Positions 26,529-35,168 of a stretch of 64,000 nucleotides of DNA are shown in pieces; position 1 is the first letter of the stretch, and every line of letters begins with the position of its first letter. Source of the stretch: GCA-2748575 sp965222725 (GTDB lineage: Bacteria; Pseudomonadota; Gammaproteobacteria; Pseudomonadales; Ketobacteraceae). The position numbers and the translations under genes were made by a program. The stretch lies in assembly GCA_965222725.1 (NCBI GenBank), contig OZ244969.1, forward strand, positions 6,305,634 to 6,369,633, in the 5' to 3' direction. The notes beneath the pieces are model-generated. The model worked only from the letters and a program-made list of their open reading frames with translations. It was not told where the DNA came from and ran no database searches.

Positions 26529-26551
26529 CTTTATAACAGCTTGTTATAAAG
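26529..26551. promoter_or_regulatory. Perfect palindrome CTTTATAACA-GCT-TGTTATAAAG
   Basis: Two perfect 10-bp arms surround a 3-bp centre in the 370-bp region between divergent sfsA and dksA. This size and symmetry fit a dimeric repressor operator. Apart from this and the dksA promoter, I see nothing else in the region; the short frames there look spurious. Confidence 0.6.
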
Positions 26552-26671
26552 AGTCGAAAGTTACCTCTATGGCAGACTAATGCACCATTCAGGGATTGCA
26601 GACCAATCCGGCAGCGCCCGGTATACGAATTGATCAACAATAACAAAAACCGTGAAATACTGATCAAGGAT

Positions 26672-26700
26672 TTGCCAACTTGGATATAAATTGCTATAGA
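26672..26700 (+). promoter_or_regulatory. Probable sigma70 promoter of dksA
   Basis: TTGCCA (26672-26677) and TATAGA (26695-26700) are separated by 17 bp and lie 33 bp upstream of the dksA start. Confidence 0.6.
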
Positions 26701-26732
26701 TCACAAGTTGAGCAGTTGCGAGGATAACGCTT

Positions 26733-27185
26733 ATGGCAACCAAAAAGAGTAAGAAGAAAAACGTCGTTGAACTATCAAGATCTCACTTCACCCCCTACGA
26801 AATGAAGGAAGGTGAAGAGTACATGAGCGATGCCCAGCTGGAGCATTTCCGCGAGATCCTGATGAAATGGCGACAGGAGCTGATGGAAGAGGTAGACCGC
26901 ACCGTAGGTCACCTGAAAGATGAACTCACCAATCTGCCAGATGCGGCTGACCGCGCCACCCAGGAAGAAGAGTTCAGTCTTGAACTTCGCACCCGGGACC
27001 GGGAACGCAAGCTGATCCGTAAAATCGACCAGACTCTGGACCGCATCAAGAAAGATGACTACGGCTGGTGTGATTCCTGCGGCATCGAGATTGGCATCCG
27101 TCGTCTGGAAGCCCGCCCCACGGCCACCCTCTGCATCGACTGTAAGACACTTCAGGAAATCAAAGAGAAACAGTGGGGTACCTGA
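26733..27185 (+). CDS. dksA: RNA polymerase-binding transcription factor DksA
   Basis: DksA enters the RNA polymerase secondary channel and, with ppGpp, mediates the stringent response. The 150-aa protein has the coiled-coil tip acidic residues D70 and D73 (LPDAADRA) and a complete four-cysteine zinc finger, C113-X2-C116 and C134-X2-C137. The long block RDRERKLIRKI is nearly identical to that of E. coli. A GAGG Shine-Dalgarno precedes the start. gluQ follows 86 bp downstream. Confidence 0.97.
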   Translation: MATKKSKKKNVVELSRSHFTPYEMKEGEEYMSDAQLEHFREILMKWRQELMEEVDRTVGHLKDELTNLPDAADRATQEEEFSLELRTRDRERKLIRKIDQTLDRIKKDDYGWCDSCGIEIGIRRLEARPTATLCIDCKTLQEIKEKQWGT

Positions 27186-27271
27186 TTTAAGGCCCACCGT
27201 TACGTTCATTTTGCAAGGCAGGGCGGCTCTGAAAAACGCCGCTCTGCGCCCTCATACACCTGTCATTCCCC

Positions 27272-28177
27272 ATGTCTGATACCCAGCCTTACGTCGGTCG
27301 CTTTGCGCCTTCGCCCACCGGACTGCTTCATTTCGGCTCGCTGATGACCGCCGTCGGCAGCTTTCTGGATGCCCGGGCCTGCGGCGGCCAATGGCTGGTC
27401 AGAATCGAAGACCTGGACCCGCCCCGGGAAACACCCGGCGCCAGCGAGGAAATCCTGCGCACCCTGGAAGCCTACCAGCTCCATTGGGACGGCGATATCT
27501 GGTATCAGAGCCGTCGCCACCACATCTACCAGGCTCAGATCGAGCGATTCATTGCAAAGCATCAGGCGTTCTACTGTACCTGTTCCCGCAAACCCCTGAT
27601 CCGCCAGTACGGTGGGCATTATCCGGGCATCTGCCGGGGCCGATTTTCCGAACCGGACGAACCCTGTTCCATCCGGCTGCTGACTCACGATGACCCCATC
27701 GGCTTTGACGATGCCCTGCAGGGTCATTTTGAACAACGCCTTGAATCGGAGATCGGTGATTTCATTATCAAGCGCAAGGATGGCCTGTACGCATACCATC
27801 TGGCGGTGGTGATGGATGACGAAGCTCAGGGCATCACCGATATTGTCCGGGGTCTGGACCTGCTGGATTCCACCCCGCGCCACCTGTATCTGCAACAGCT
27901 GATGAACTACCACACCCCCCGATACCTGCACCTGCCGATTGTGGTGAATCACCTGGGGCAAAAGCTCAGCAAACAGACCTTTGCCGACCCGGTTCCCAAC
28001 GCAAATCCGGGGCCTTACCTTTGGGCCTGCCTCAGTGCTCTGGGGCAGCAGCCACCGGCAGAGCTGCGCAGTGCGCCGCCGGCTGAACTGCTCCGTTGGG
28101 GAACAGCGCACTGGCAACGGGAAGCCATTCCCCACCGGGCCGAAATCCCGGAAGACGCCCTGAAAATCCCCGGCTGA
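27272..28177 (+). CDS. gluQ: Glutamyl-Q tRNA(Asp) synthetase
   Basis: GluQ (YadB) attaches glutamate to queuosine at the anticodon of tRNA-Asp. The 301-aa protein is a truncated GluRS lacking the anticodon-binding domain. The HIGH-like motif is FAPSPTGLLHFGSL, the KMSKS-like motif is GQKLSKQTFA, and zinc ligands appear in CTCSRK and YPGIC. The order dksA-gluQ-cbr is shared with Pseudomonas. Confidence 0.95.
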   Translation: MSDTQPYVGRFAPSPTGLLHFGSLMTAVGSFLDARACGGQWLVRIEDLDPPRETPGASEEILRTLEAYQLHWDGDIWYQSRRHHIYQAQIERFIAKHQAFYCTCSRKPLIRQYGGHYPGICRGRFSEPDEPCSIRLLTHDDPIGFDDALQGHFEQRLESEIGDFIIKRKDGLYAYHLAVVMDDEAQGITDIVRGLDLLDSTPRHLYLQQLMNYHTPRYLHLPIVVNHLGQKLSKQTFADPVPNANPGPYLWACLSALGQQPPAELRSAPPAELLRWGTAHWQREAIPHRAEIPEDALKIPG

Positions 28178-28236
28178 AACGGAAAAATCCCAATAAAATC
28201 CGCACTAACGGTGCTTTCACCGATATACTTACCGCT

Positions 28237-28413
28237 ATGTATATTGATCGACTGGTATTACTGTTTATCGCGGGTGGCTACATCCTCTCGCCAGCCATTA
28301 TCCAGTGGTGGACCAACGCCGGCACCGACTGGTATCGGCCGTATATTGTCTGGGGTGGGATGATCGCCCTCACCTTCTGGATTGCAAGGAGTCGCGATCT
28401 CGATGAGCTTTAG
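28237..28413 (+). CDS. cbrX: Small membrane protein CbrX, upstream of cbrA
   Basis: This 58-aa protein, MYIDRLVLLFIAGG..., has two hydrophobic helices (about residues 5-22 and 36-50) and a charged C terminus RSRDLDEL. It overlaps the cbrA start by 11 bp. In Pseudomonas a small ORF in the same place, cbrX, is translationally coupled to cbrA, and I use that name by position and layout. An upstream in-frame extension would run through the gluQ end and is unlikely. Confidence 0.75.
   Translation: MYIDRLVLLFIAGGYILSPAIIQWWTNAGTDWYRPYIVWGGMIALTFWIARSRDLDEL
28386..28391 (+). promoter_or_regulatory. Shine-Dalgarno of cbrA inside cbrX
   Basis: AAGGAG lies 11 bases before ATG 28403, within the cbrX coding region. 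It decides the cbrA start over the upstream TTG at 28382 and points to translational coupling. Confidence 0.65.
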
Positions 28414-31402
28414 CCTGGCGCAGATTTTTGCGATGGGTGTTGCTTACCTGTCCTTCTTCTTCCTTGTGGCTTACTTTACCGAACTGGGCTTTTTACCCGC
28501 CCGCTTTGTGCGCCATCCGGTAGTGTATGTGCTGTCGCTGGGGGTGTTTGCCAGCTCCTGGGCCATCTACGGTGCCATTGGTTTTGCCTCGGATTTCGGC
28601 TACAACTTTCTTGCCTATTACCTGGGAATTTCCGGCGCCTTTATGCTGGCCCCGATTCTGCTGGCGCCCATATTACGGCTGGTAAAAAACTATCAGCTGG
28701 GCTCACTGGCAGACCTGCTGGCCTTCCGTTACCGCAGCCGAACCGTGGGTGCAGCGGTAACCGTGTGCATGCTGATAGGTATTATGCCGTTGCTGGCCAT
28801 GCAGATTCAGGCCGTGGCCGATTCCATTCATGTGCTCAATCAGGAAATTTCCCCGGATATTCTGGCCTTCGGCTTTTGTGTAGTAATTACCCTGTTCGCA
28901 GTACTCTTCGGTGCCCGCCATATCACCAACCGGGAAAAGCACGAAGGCCTGGTGATTGCCATTGCCTTTGAATCCCTGATCAAGCTGGTGGCCATGGGCA
29001 CCATCGCGCTCTTTATTCTGTTCAATGTATTCGGCGGCCCCATCGGTCTGAACGACTGGCTGATGTACCACCCGGAAGCCACCGACCAGCTTTACGAACC
29101 GCTCAAAGAAGGCCCCTGGCGCAGCATCATCGCCGCGTTTTTTGTGGCCGCTGTTACCACGCCCCACATGTTCCATATGGCCTTTACCGAGAACCTGAAT
29201 CCCAGAGCCCTGCTCACCGCCAGCTGGGGCGTGCCGCTTTATCTGTTTATTCTGGCCCTGACCATTCCCATCATTCTCTGGGGTGCCCAGGTAATCCAGC
29301 CGGAAACCACCGCGGAGTACTTTACCCTGGGCATTCCGCTGGCAATGAACAATCCCACCCTGGCCATCATGGCCTTTATTGCCGGGCTTTCTGCCGCCAG
29401 TGGCGTAATCATTGTCTGTACTCTGGCACTGTCTGCCATGTGTCTTAACCACCTGGTGATTCCCCTCTCACCCATGAACACCCAGCGTAATTTATACAGC
29501 TGGCTGTTGTGGAGCCGGCGTGCGCTGATCACCGCCATTATCATTGCCAGTTACGGCTTCTATTATGCCCTGGCCAAGCGTCACAGCCTGTCAGAACTGG
29601 GCTTTCTCACCTTCGTGGCCACCACCCAGTTTGTGCCCGGATTACTGGGGGTACTCTTCTGGCCCACTGCCAACCGCAAGGGGTTTCTCTGGGGGCTGGT
29701 GGCCGGCATGGCGGTCTGGCTGTTCGGCCTGTTGCTGCCACTGATATTTGATTACCAGATTGATGTACGCATCCCCTTTCTGATTCAGGACACCTTCCCT
29801 ACCGTGGAAAACAGCTATCTGGCCGCCACCTTTGCCCTGTTTCTGAACGCCATGATTTTCAGCATCGTATCCATTGTTACCGAAGCCACCCCGTCCGAAA
29901 AACAGGCCGCAGAAACCTGCAACGTGGACAGCCTGCGAAGATCCTACCGCTGGGAACTGTCGGTGGGATCCGCCCGGGAATTTATTGAACGCCTCAAAGG
30001 CCCCCTGGGGCCCAGCACCGCAGTGCGCGAGGTACAACTGGCCCTGCACGATCTGGCCATGAGTGCCGATGAAACCCGGCCTTATGCCCTGCGCCGCCTG
30101 CGGGATCAGCTGGAAACCAACCTGTCCGGTTTGCTGGGGCCATCAGTGGCCCACGAAATTATTGACCAGGCCATTCCCTACATGATTCATTCCGACGAAT
30201 CCGCCATTCAGGATATTCATTTCATCGAAAGCCGCCTGGAGGAATACCAGCACAAGCTGACCGGGCTGGCCGCGGAGCTGGACAGCCTTCGGCGCTTTCA
30301 CCGTCAGACCCTGCAGGATCTGCCTATCGGTGTGTGCTCACTGGGTAACGATGGCGAAGTACTGGGCTGGAACCATGCCCTGGAACACCTCACCGGCATT
30401 TCATCGGCCAATATTGTGGGCTCGAATATCTCTCATCTGCCGGAGCCCTGGCACCGGATTTTTGAAGGCTTCGTGCACCGGGACGATTCCCCGGCCCAGC
30501 AGCAGTCACTGGAAATCGACGGCCATCAACGCTGGCTGAGCCTGCACAAGGCCGCCATAAAAAGCGATGGTTATCTGAACGACGGCCTGGTCATGGTGAT
30601 CGAGGACCAGACCGAAATGCGCCTGCTGGAACAGCAGCTGGGCCACAATGAACGGCTGGCCTCCATCGGCCGGCTGGCAGCGGGGGTCGCCCACGAAATC
30701 GGCAACCCCATTACCGGTATCGCCTGCCTGGCCCAGAACCTGAAATACGACAGCGAAAACGACGAAACCCTGGAAACCTCCCGCCAGATTCTGGAACAGA
30801 CCCAGCGGGTAACCCGCATTGTGCAGTCGCTGGTGAGCTTCAGTCACAGCGGCCACTCCAACATTGAGCTGGAACCCGTGAACCTGCACCATGTTATTGA
30901 AGAAGCCGTAGGGCTGATCAAGCTCAGCAAGAGCGGCAAGGACTACATTATTGGTAACGAGGTTCCTGCAGACACCCTGGTGAAGGGCGATTCCCAGAAA
31001 CTGATCCAGGTATTTATCAACCTGCTGAGTAACGCCATAGACGCTTCACCAGTGGGTAACCCAATCAGCATTTTCTGTGATGCCAAGGAACACACTCTCG
31101 CCATCAGCGTGGAAGACCAGGGCTCGGGGATCCCGGCAGACGTGATGAAACGCATCTACGAACCCTTTGTTACCACCAAGGACCCTGGCAAAGGAACCGG
31201 ATTAGGCATGGCGCTTGTGTACAGTATTATTGAGGAACATCAGGGCCGTATCACAATTGATAGCCCCATTAACTCCGCAAGTGGCGGAACTCGTGTTACT
31301 ATTATTCTTCCAAGGTATCAAACCGTAACACCGGTAACACAGCAGGACGCCTCAGATAACCGGTTGGAATCGAGTGAGAGTGAGGAGCAGTCGAAATCAT
31401 GA
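28403..31402 (+). CDS. cbrA: CbrA sensor histidine kinase with SSS transporter domain
   Basis: The 999-aa protein starts with a sodium/solute symporter (SSS) domain of about 13 membrane helices (residues ~1-490), followed by a linker, a PAS-like domain (~630-740) and a histidine kinase core. The phosphorylated histidine is H764 in GVAHEIGNPITG, and ATP-binding boxes include NLLSNAIDAS and GTGLGMALVYS. CbrA responds to carbon/nitrogen status and in Pseudomonas can take up histidine. It phosphorylates CbrB, whose gene overlaps by four bases (ATGA). Domain order and gene position match Pseudomonas CbrA. Confidence 0.95.
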   Translation: MSFSLAQIFAMGVAYLSFFFLVAYFTELGFLPARFVRHPVVYVLSLGVFASSWAIYGAIGFASDFGYNFLAYYLGISGAFMLAPILLAPILRLVKNYQLGSLADLLAFRYRSRTVGAAVTVCMLIGIMPLLAMQIQAVADSIHVLNQEISPDILAFGFCVVITLFAVLFGARHITNREKHEGLVIAIAFESLIKLVAMGTIALFILFNVFGGPIGLNDWLMYHPEATDQLYEPLKEGPWRSIIAAFFVAAVTTPHMFHMAFTENLNPRALLTASWGVPLYLFILALTIPIILWGAQVIQPETTAEYFTLGIPLAMNNPTLAIMAFIAGLSAASGVIIVCTLALSAMCLNHLVIPLSPMNTQRNLYSWLLWSRRALITAIIIASYGFYYALAKRHSLSELGFLTFVATTQFVPGLLGVLFWPTANRKGFLWGLVAGMAVWLFGLLLPLIFDYQIDVRIPFLIQDTFPTVENSYLAATFALFLNAMIFSIVSIVTEATPSEKQAAETCNVDSLRRSYRWELSVGSAREFIERLKGPLGPSTAVREVQLALHDLAMSADETRPYALRRLRDQLETNLSGLLGPSVAHEIIDQAIPYMIHSDESAIQDIHFIESRLEEYQHKLTGLAAELDSLRRFHRQTLQDLPIGVCSLGNDGEVLGWNHALEHLTGISSANIVGSNISHLPEPWHRIFEGFVHRDDSPAQQQSLEIDGHQRWLSLHKAAIKSDGYLNDGLVMVIEDQTEMRLLEQQLGHNERLASIGRLAAGVAHEIGNPITGIACLAQNLKYDSENDETLETSRQILEQTQRVTRIVQSLVSFSHSGHSNIELEPVNLHHVIEEAVGLIKLSKSGKDYIIGNEVPADTLVKGDSQKLIQVFINLLSNAIDASPVGNPISIFCDAKEHTLAISVEDQGSGIPADVMKRIYEPFVTTKDPGKGTGLGMALVYSIIEEHQGRITIDSPINSASGGTRVTIILPRYQTVTPVTQQDASDNRLESSESEEQSKS

Positions 31403-32853
31403 GCCACATACTCATCGTGGAAGATGAATCCGTCATTCGTTCGGCGTTACGCCGCCTGCTGGAGCGTAACAATTATCTGGTCAGCGAAGCCGGATCCGTT
31501 CAGGAAGCTACTGAGCAATACAAATTCCACGATTTTGATCTGATAATCACCGACTTACGCCTGCCCGGCTCTCCCGGTACCGATATTATTCCCATCGCCG
31601 AAGGCACTCCCGTACTGGTCATGACCAGCTACGCCAGCCTCAAATCCGCCGTGGATTCCATGAAAATGGGGGCCGTGGACTATATTGCCAAGCCCTTTGA
31701 CCACGACGAAATGCTGATGTCCGTACAGCGCATCCTGAAAGAGCGCTCCCTGGAACGGCAGAACGAGGCCCTGAAAACCGAACTGCACCGCCATTACCCG
31801 CCCATGACCGGTATGATCGGCGAGTGCGCCCCCATGAAAAACCTGTTCAAAATGATCGGCAAGGTCGCTCCCACCGACACCACGGTACTGGTACTGGGGG
31901 AGTCCGGCACCGGTAAAGAACTGGTGGCCCGGGCACTGCACGAGCAGAGCCAGCGCAATCACGGCCCCATGATCTCGGTTAACTGTGCCGCCATTCCGGA
32001 AACCCTGATCGAATCCGAGTTGTTCGGTCACGAAAAAGGCGCCTTTACCGGCGCCAACACCAACCGCAAGGGGTTGGTAGAGGCTGCCGACGGCGGCACC
32101 CTGTTCCTGGATGAAATCGGCGAACTCCCCCTGGAAGCCCAGGCCCGACTGCTACGCCTGTTACAGGAAAAGGAAGTGCGCAGAGTCGGCTCGGTACAGG
32201 CCAAAACCGTGGATGTACGCCTGGTGGCGGCCACCCACCGCGATCTGAAAACCCTGGCCAAGACCGGCCACTTTCGGGAAGACCTTTACTACCGGCTACA
32301 TGTGGTGGAGCTGCGGCTACCGCCCTTACGGGACCGGGATGACGACATTGAAACCCTGGCCAAAGCCCTGCTGGAACGCACCAGTCAGAAGCTGAACCGG
32401 GGCGACATGTTTTTCAACGAGGATGCGTTACTGGCCATTAACCACTATGAATGGCCCGGTAACGTGCGGGAACTGGAAAACGCGATAGAGCGAGCGGTGA
32501 TACTCTGCGACCAGCATATGATTACCCCGGACCTGCTGGCCATTGATGTGGATGTAGCGGCCATTAAAGGCATGCGCCCCTCCAGCCCCCCGCCACCCCA
32601 GCCGGGTAACAACATTACCCACCTGCAACATGAAAGCCCTGCCCCCATGAGCCCGGAAGATGACTCCGGCGAGGAAGATCTGTCCCTGGAGGACTATTTC
32701 CAGCGTTTCGTGCTGGAACATCAGGACCAGATGACAGAAACCGAGCTGGCCCAGAAACTGGGTATCTCCAGAAAATGCCTGTGGGAACGGCGCCAGCGCC
32801 TGGGAATCCCACGCAAGAAGCCGGCCGTCAAATCACCCTTTGCCGATTCCTGA
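31399..32853 (+). CDS. cbrB: CbrB, NtrC-family sigma54 response regulator
   Basis: The 484-aa protein has a receiver domain (phosphoacceptor D52), an AAA+ domain with Walker A GESGTGKE (167-174), the sigma54-contacting loop GAFTGA (214-219) and Walker B GGTLFLDEIGELP, and a C-terminal Fis-type helix-turn-helix (ETELAQKLGISRKCLWERR). It activates sigma54 promoters. The -24/-12 promoter downstream at 33247 is its probable target, driving the CrcZ-like RNA. Confidence 0.96.
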   Translation: MSHILIVEDESVIRSALRRLLERNNYLVSEAGSVQEATEQYKFHDFDLIITDLRLPGSPGTDIIPIAEGTPVLVMTSYASLKSAVDSMKMGAVDYIAKPFDHDEMLMSVQRILKERSLERQNEALKTELHRHYPPMTGMIGECAPMKNLFKMIGKVAPTDTTVLVLGESGTGKELVARALHEQSQRNHGPMISVNCAAIPETLIESELFGHEKGAFTGANTNRKGLVEAADGGTLFLDEIGELPLEAQARLLRLLQEKEVRRVGSVQAKTVDVRLVAATHRDLKTLAKTGHFREDLYYRLHVVELRLPPLRDRDDDIETLAKALLERTSQKLNRGDMFFNEDALLAINHYEWPGNVRELENAIERAVILCDQHMITPDLLAIDVDVAAIKGMRPSSPPPPQPGNNITHLQHESPAPMSPEDDSGEEDLSLEDYFQRFVLEHQDQMTETELAQKLGISRKCLWERRQRLGIPRKKPAVKSPFADS

Positions 32854-32880
32854 GCCCTGCCGGTGACACTCTCCCCGGAC

Positions 32881-33164
32881 TGTTACGGAAACGCACCACC
32901 CCGTCAAACCATTGAACGACAAATAACCGTCACACGCCCTTTTGACGCAAAGAGCTCAAATATTGTTCAAATTTTTGCCTAAGCAAAATTCTTCCCCGGA
33001 CAACATTCTGACGTATACAACGTATTCCCTGAGAACTCCCGACAAGCCGGTGAATTTACTCGGTTTTTTAGCCGTCAAAATTCGGCTGGTAACACTATAA
33101 ACACCACGAATACCTGTTACCTTGTTACCCACGCAGGGAACACTTGCTGATAAATCAGGTAACA
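32881..33164 (+). promoter_or_regulatory. Candidate CbrB upstream activating half-sites
   Basis: Half-sites TGTTAC at 32881, 33115 and 33123, and GTAACA at 33089 and 33159, lie 85-370 bp upstream of the sigma54 promoter, the right range for an enhancer-binding protein. TGTTAC/GTAACA-type sites have been described for CbrB in Pseudomonas (from memory). The gap 32854-33246 holds no credible gene; an 81-codon minus-strand frame at 32956-33201 covers these sites and looks spurious. Confidence 0.55.
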
Positions 33165-33246
33165 AATTATTGACTGAAATCAGTCTTTCCAGGAGACGCA
33201 TTTCATAACTTACTGTTTTTAAAGAACTTTATTTTTTTATAATTTT

Positions 33247-33263
33247 TTGGCATGCATCCTGCT
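33247..33263 (+). promoter_or_regulatory. Sigma54 (-24/-12) promoter of the CrcZ-like RNA
   Basis: TTGGCATGCATCCTGCT matches the sigma54 consensus YTGGCACGrNNNTTGCW at most positions. The invariant GG (33249-33250) and GC (33261-33262) are exactly 10 bp apart. Transcription should start near 33274. Confidence 0.8.
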
Positions 33264-33560
33264 ATTTATTTAGCGTCCAAACGGAATATAACAAAAACAA
33301 AAATCCTTCCTGGCGGACAACTAAAACAACGATAAAAAGCACGTTGAAGTAACAAAGCGACAATAAAAAGAAGAAGTAAGAACAATAAGAAAAACCAACA
33401 ATCGCTGAGTTGCTCACAAAACAACAATAATAAAAACAAGAAGAAAGAAACAATAATAAAAAGGTAATAAAAACACTCTATAACTGATTAAAAAAAGAAT
33501 AATAATAAAGTACAACAATAATAAAAAACGCTGAAAAACAATAAAAAGAGTCGGCACAAA

Positions 33561-33583
33561 GGACCGGGCCACAGGCCCGGTCC
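33561..33583 (+). repeat. GC-rich hairpin inside the CrcZ-like RNA
   Basis: GGACCGGGCC and GGCCCGGTCC form a perfect 10-bp stem with loop ACA. An A-run rather than a T-run follows, so it is a structural hairpin or a protective 3' element, not an intrinsic terminator on this strand. Confidence 0.75.
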
Positions 33584-33629
33584 GCTAAAAAAGAATTCTC
33601 AATAATCAAAAAAATACGAGATTAAGCGC

Positions 33630-33663
33630 AAGGGAAAGTCATCGACTTTCCCTTTTTGCTTTT
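33630..33663 (+). terminator. Rho-independent terminator of the CrcZ-like RNA
   Basis: AAGGGAAAGTC and GACTTTCCCTT form a perfect 11-bp stem with loop ATC, followed by TTTGCTTT. It separates the RNA from the pcnB promoter. Confidence 0.9.
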
Positions 33664-33685
33664 CATGCCTTTTTCTTCCCCCGGC

Positions 33686-33716
33686 TTGAGACGAAAGCCC
33701 TTGCCAGTGCTAGAAT
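33686..33716 (+). promoter_or_regulatory. Possible pcnB promoter
   Basis: TTGAGA (33686-33691) and TAGAAT (33711-33716) are 19 bp apart, between the RNA terminator and the pcnB start. The spacing is long, so this is tentative. Confidence 0.35.
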
Positions 33717-33758
33717 AGCAGCTATCTCGACGTCAACTTGCAGGAACCACCATTCCCG

Positions 33759-35168
33759 ATGCCGAAGCGGCTGTTTTCAAAAATCAAAGGCCTGATTTCA
33801 GATAAACCCGGCAACCATGCCCCCTCCCCAAGAATCATCGGCCCCAAAGACCATCATTTCCGGCCGGAAGTCCTCAATCCCAACGCTGTGCGGGTGGTGG
33901 AAACTCTCACCGAACACGGCCACGAGGCCTATCTTGTCGGTGGCTGCGTGCGCGACAGTTTACTGGGCAAGACACCCAAGGATTTTGACGTGGCCACCAG
34001 CGCCCATCCGGAAGAAATCAAAGCCCTGTTCCGCAATTGCCGCCTGGTCGGCCGGCGGTTTCGTCTGGCCCACGTCCGTTTCGGGCGGGAAATCATTGAA
34101 GTGGCCACTTTCCGCGGCAGCCACAGCAAAGCCGGCACCGACGACAAGCACCAGTCCGCCCAGTCCGACGAGGGCCTGCTGCTCCGGGACAATGTATTCG
34201 GCACCCTGGATGAAGACGCCCTGCGCCGGGACTTTACCGCCAACGCCCTTTACTATGATCACACCAATCACAGCATCATCGACTATGTGGATGGTTACCG
34301 GGATATCAGTAACAAGACCCTGAGGCTGATTGGCGATCCGGAACAGCGCTACAAGGAAGACCCGGTGCGCATGCTGCGGGCCATCCGGTTTGCCGCCAAG
34401 CTGGATTTTGCCATGACACCGGAAACGGAAAACCCGATTTTCGAGCATGCCGAGTTACTGAACCTGATCCCCGCAGCACGCCTGTTTGATGAAATCCAGA
34501 AGCTCTTTCTGGGGGGCGCGGCTGAAAACGTGTGGAAGCTGCTCAAACACTACGGTGTGGCCGGCTGCCTGTTTCCCAACTCCACACCGGAAGAGAATCC
34601 GCACCCACCCCATCAGGCCATGATTGACCAGGTAATGATCAATACCGACCTGCGGATTGCCGACGACAAGCCGGTAACACCAGCTTTTTTGTTCGCGGTG
34701 ATGCTGTGGGGCCCGGTGAATCGCCGCTGGGAAGCCATCAAGGCTGAAGGTATGCCGCCGGTTCCGGCCTTTCAGCAGGCCATGCAGCTCACCGTCAGCG
34801 AGCAGACTCAATTTACCTCTATTCCCAAGCGCTTTGTGATACCCCTGCGCGAGATCTGGGAGTTACAACTGAAGCTGCCCCAGCGGGGCGGTAAACGGGT
34901 ACGCCGCACCTTTGAACACCCCCGCTTCCGGGCGGCATACGACCTGCTGTTACTGCGGGAAGAAGCAGGGGAAATCGAACCCGGGCTGGGCGCCTGGTGG
35001 ACGGACTTCCAGAACACCGATGAAGGTGGCCGCACCGCCATGATCAATGCCCAGACCAGCCCCCCGAGCAAGGGCAAAAGCCGTCGTCGGCGCCGCCGGC
35101 GCTCCAACAGCAAGAGCGGTCCCAACAGTAAAAACAGTTACAACAACAAGCCCGGCAGCACTTCATGA
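33759..35168 (+). CDS. pcnB: Poly(A) polymerase I
   Basis: PcnB adds 3' poly(A) tails that mark RNAs for decay. The 469-aa protein has the class II nucleotidyltransferase core LVGGCVRDSLLG (59-70) with metal-binding D75 and D77 in PKDFDVAT, RNA-binding helices, and a very basic C-terminal tail with a run of arginines (KSRRRRRRRSNS). ATG 33759 is preferred; a TTG at 33738 would add 7 residues. The terminal ATGA overlaps folK, as in many gammaproteobacteria. Confidence 0.95.
   Translation: MPKRLFSKIKGLISDKPGNHAPSPRIIGPKDHHFRPEVLNPNAVRVVETLTEHGHEAYLVGGCVRDSLLGKTPKDFDVATSAHPEEIKALFRNCRLVGRRFRLAHVRFGREIIEVATFRGSHSKAGTDDKHQSAQSDEGLLLRDNVFGTLDEDALRRDFTANALYYDHTNHSIIDYVDGYRDISNKTLRLIGDPEQRYKEDPVRMLRAIRFAAKLDFAMTPETENPIFEHAELLNLIPAARLFDEIQKLFLGGAAENVWKLLKHYGVAGCLFPNSTPEENPHPPHQAMIDQVMINTDLRIADDKPVTPAFLFAVMLWGPVNRRWEAIKAEGMPPVPAFQQAMQLTVSEQTQFTSIPKRFVIPLREIWELQLKLPQRGGKRVRRTFEHPRFRAAYDLLLLREEAGEIEPGLGAWWTDFQNTDEGGRTAMINAQTSPPSKGKSRRRRRRRSNSKSGPNSKNSYNNKPGSTS

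Larger units (their letters stand above)
33274..33663 (+). ncRNA. crcZ: CrcZ-like Hfq/Crc-sequestering small RNA
   Basis: The predicted transcript is about 390 nt, close to the 407 nt of P. aeruginosa CrcZ, and lies between cbrB and pcnB as in Pseudomonas. It begins after a sigma54 promoter and ends at an intrinsic terminator. Its composition is strongly A-rich and almost free of coding potential. I count about 30 overlapping windows matching AANAANAA, the A-rich motif bound by the Hfq distal face with Crc, between 33290 and 33547 (for example AACAACAATAATAA and AAGAATAATAATAA). This fits a decoy RNA that titrates Hfq/Crc when CbrAB is active. The start and end are predicted, not measured. 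Confidence 0.82.

Noticed and set aside
32956..33201. 81-codon minus-strand frame between cbrB and the CrcZ-like RNA
   Set aside because: There is no good Shine-Dalgarno or recognisable domain, and it overlaps the proposed CbrB sites.
33262..33453. 63-codon minus-strand frame rich in Phe/Tyr/Cys/Ser
   Set aside because: It is the complement of the A-rich RNA, so the composition alone explains the open frame.
33561..33583. GC-rich hairpin read as the RNA terminator
   Set aside because: No T-run follows on the plus strand; the hairpin at 33630 with a T tract is the better terminator.
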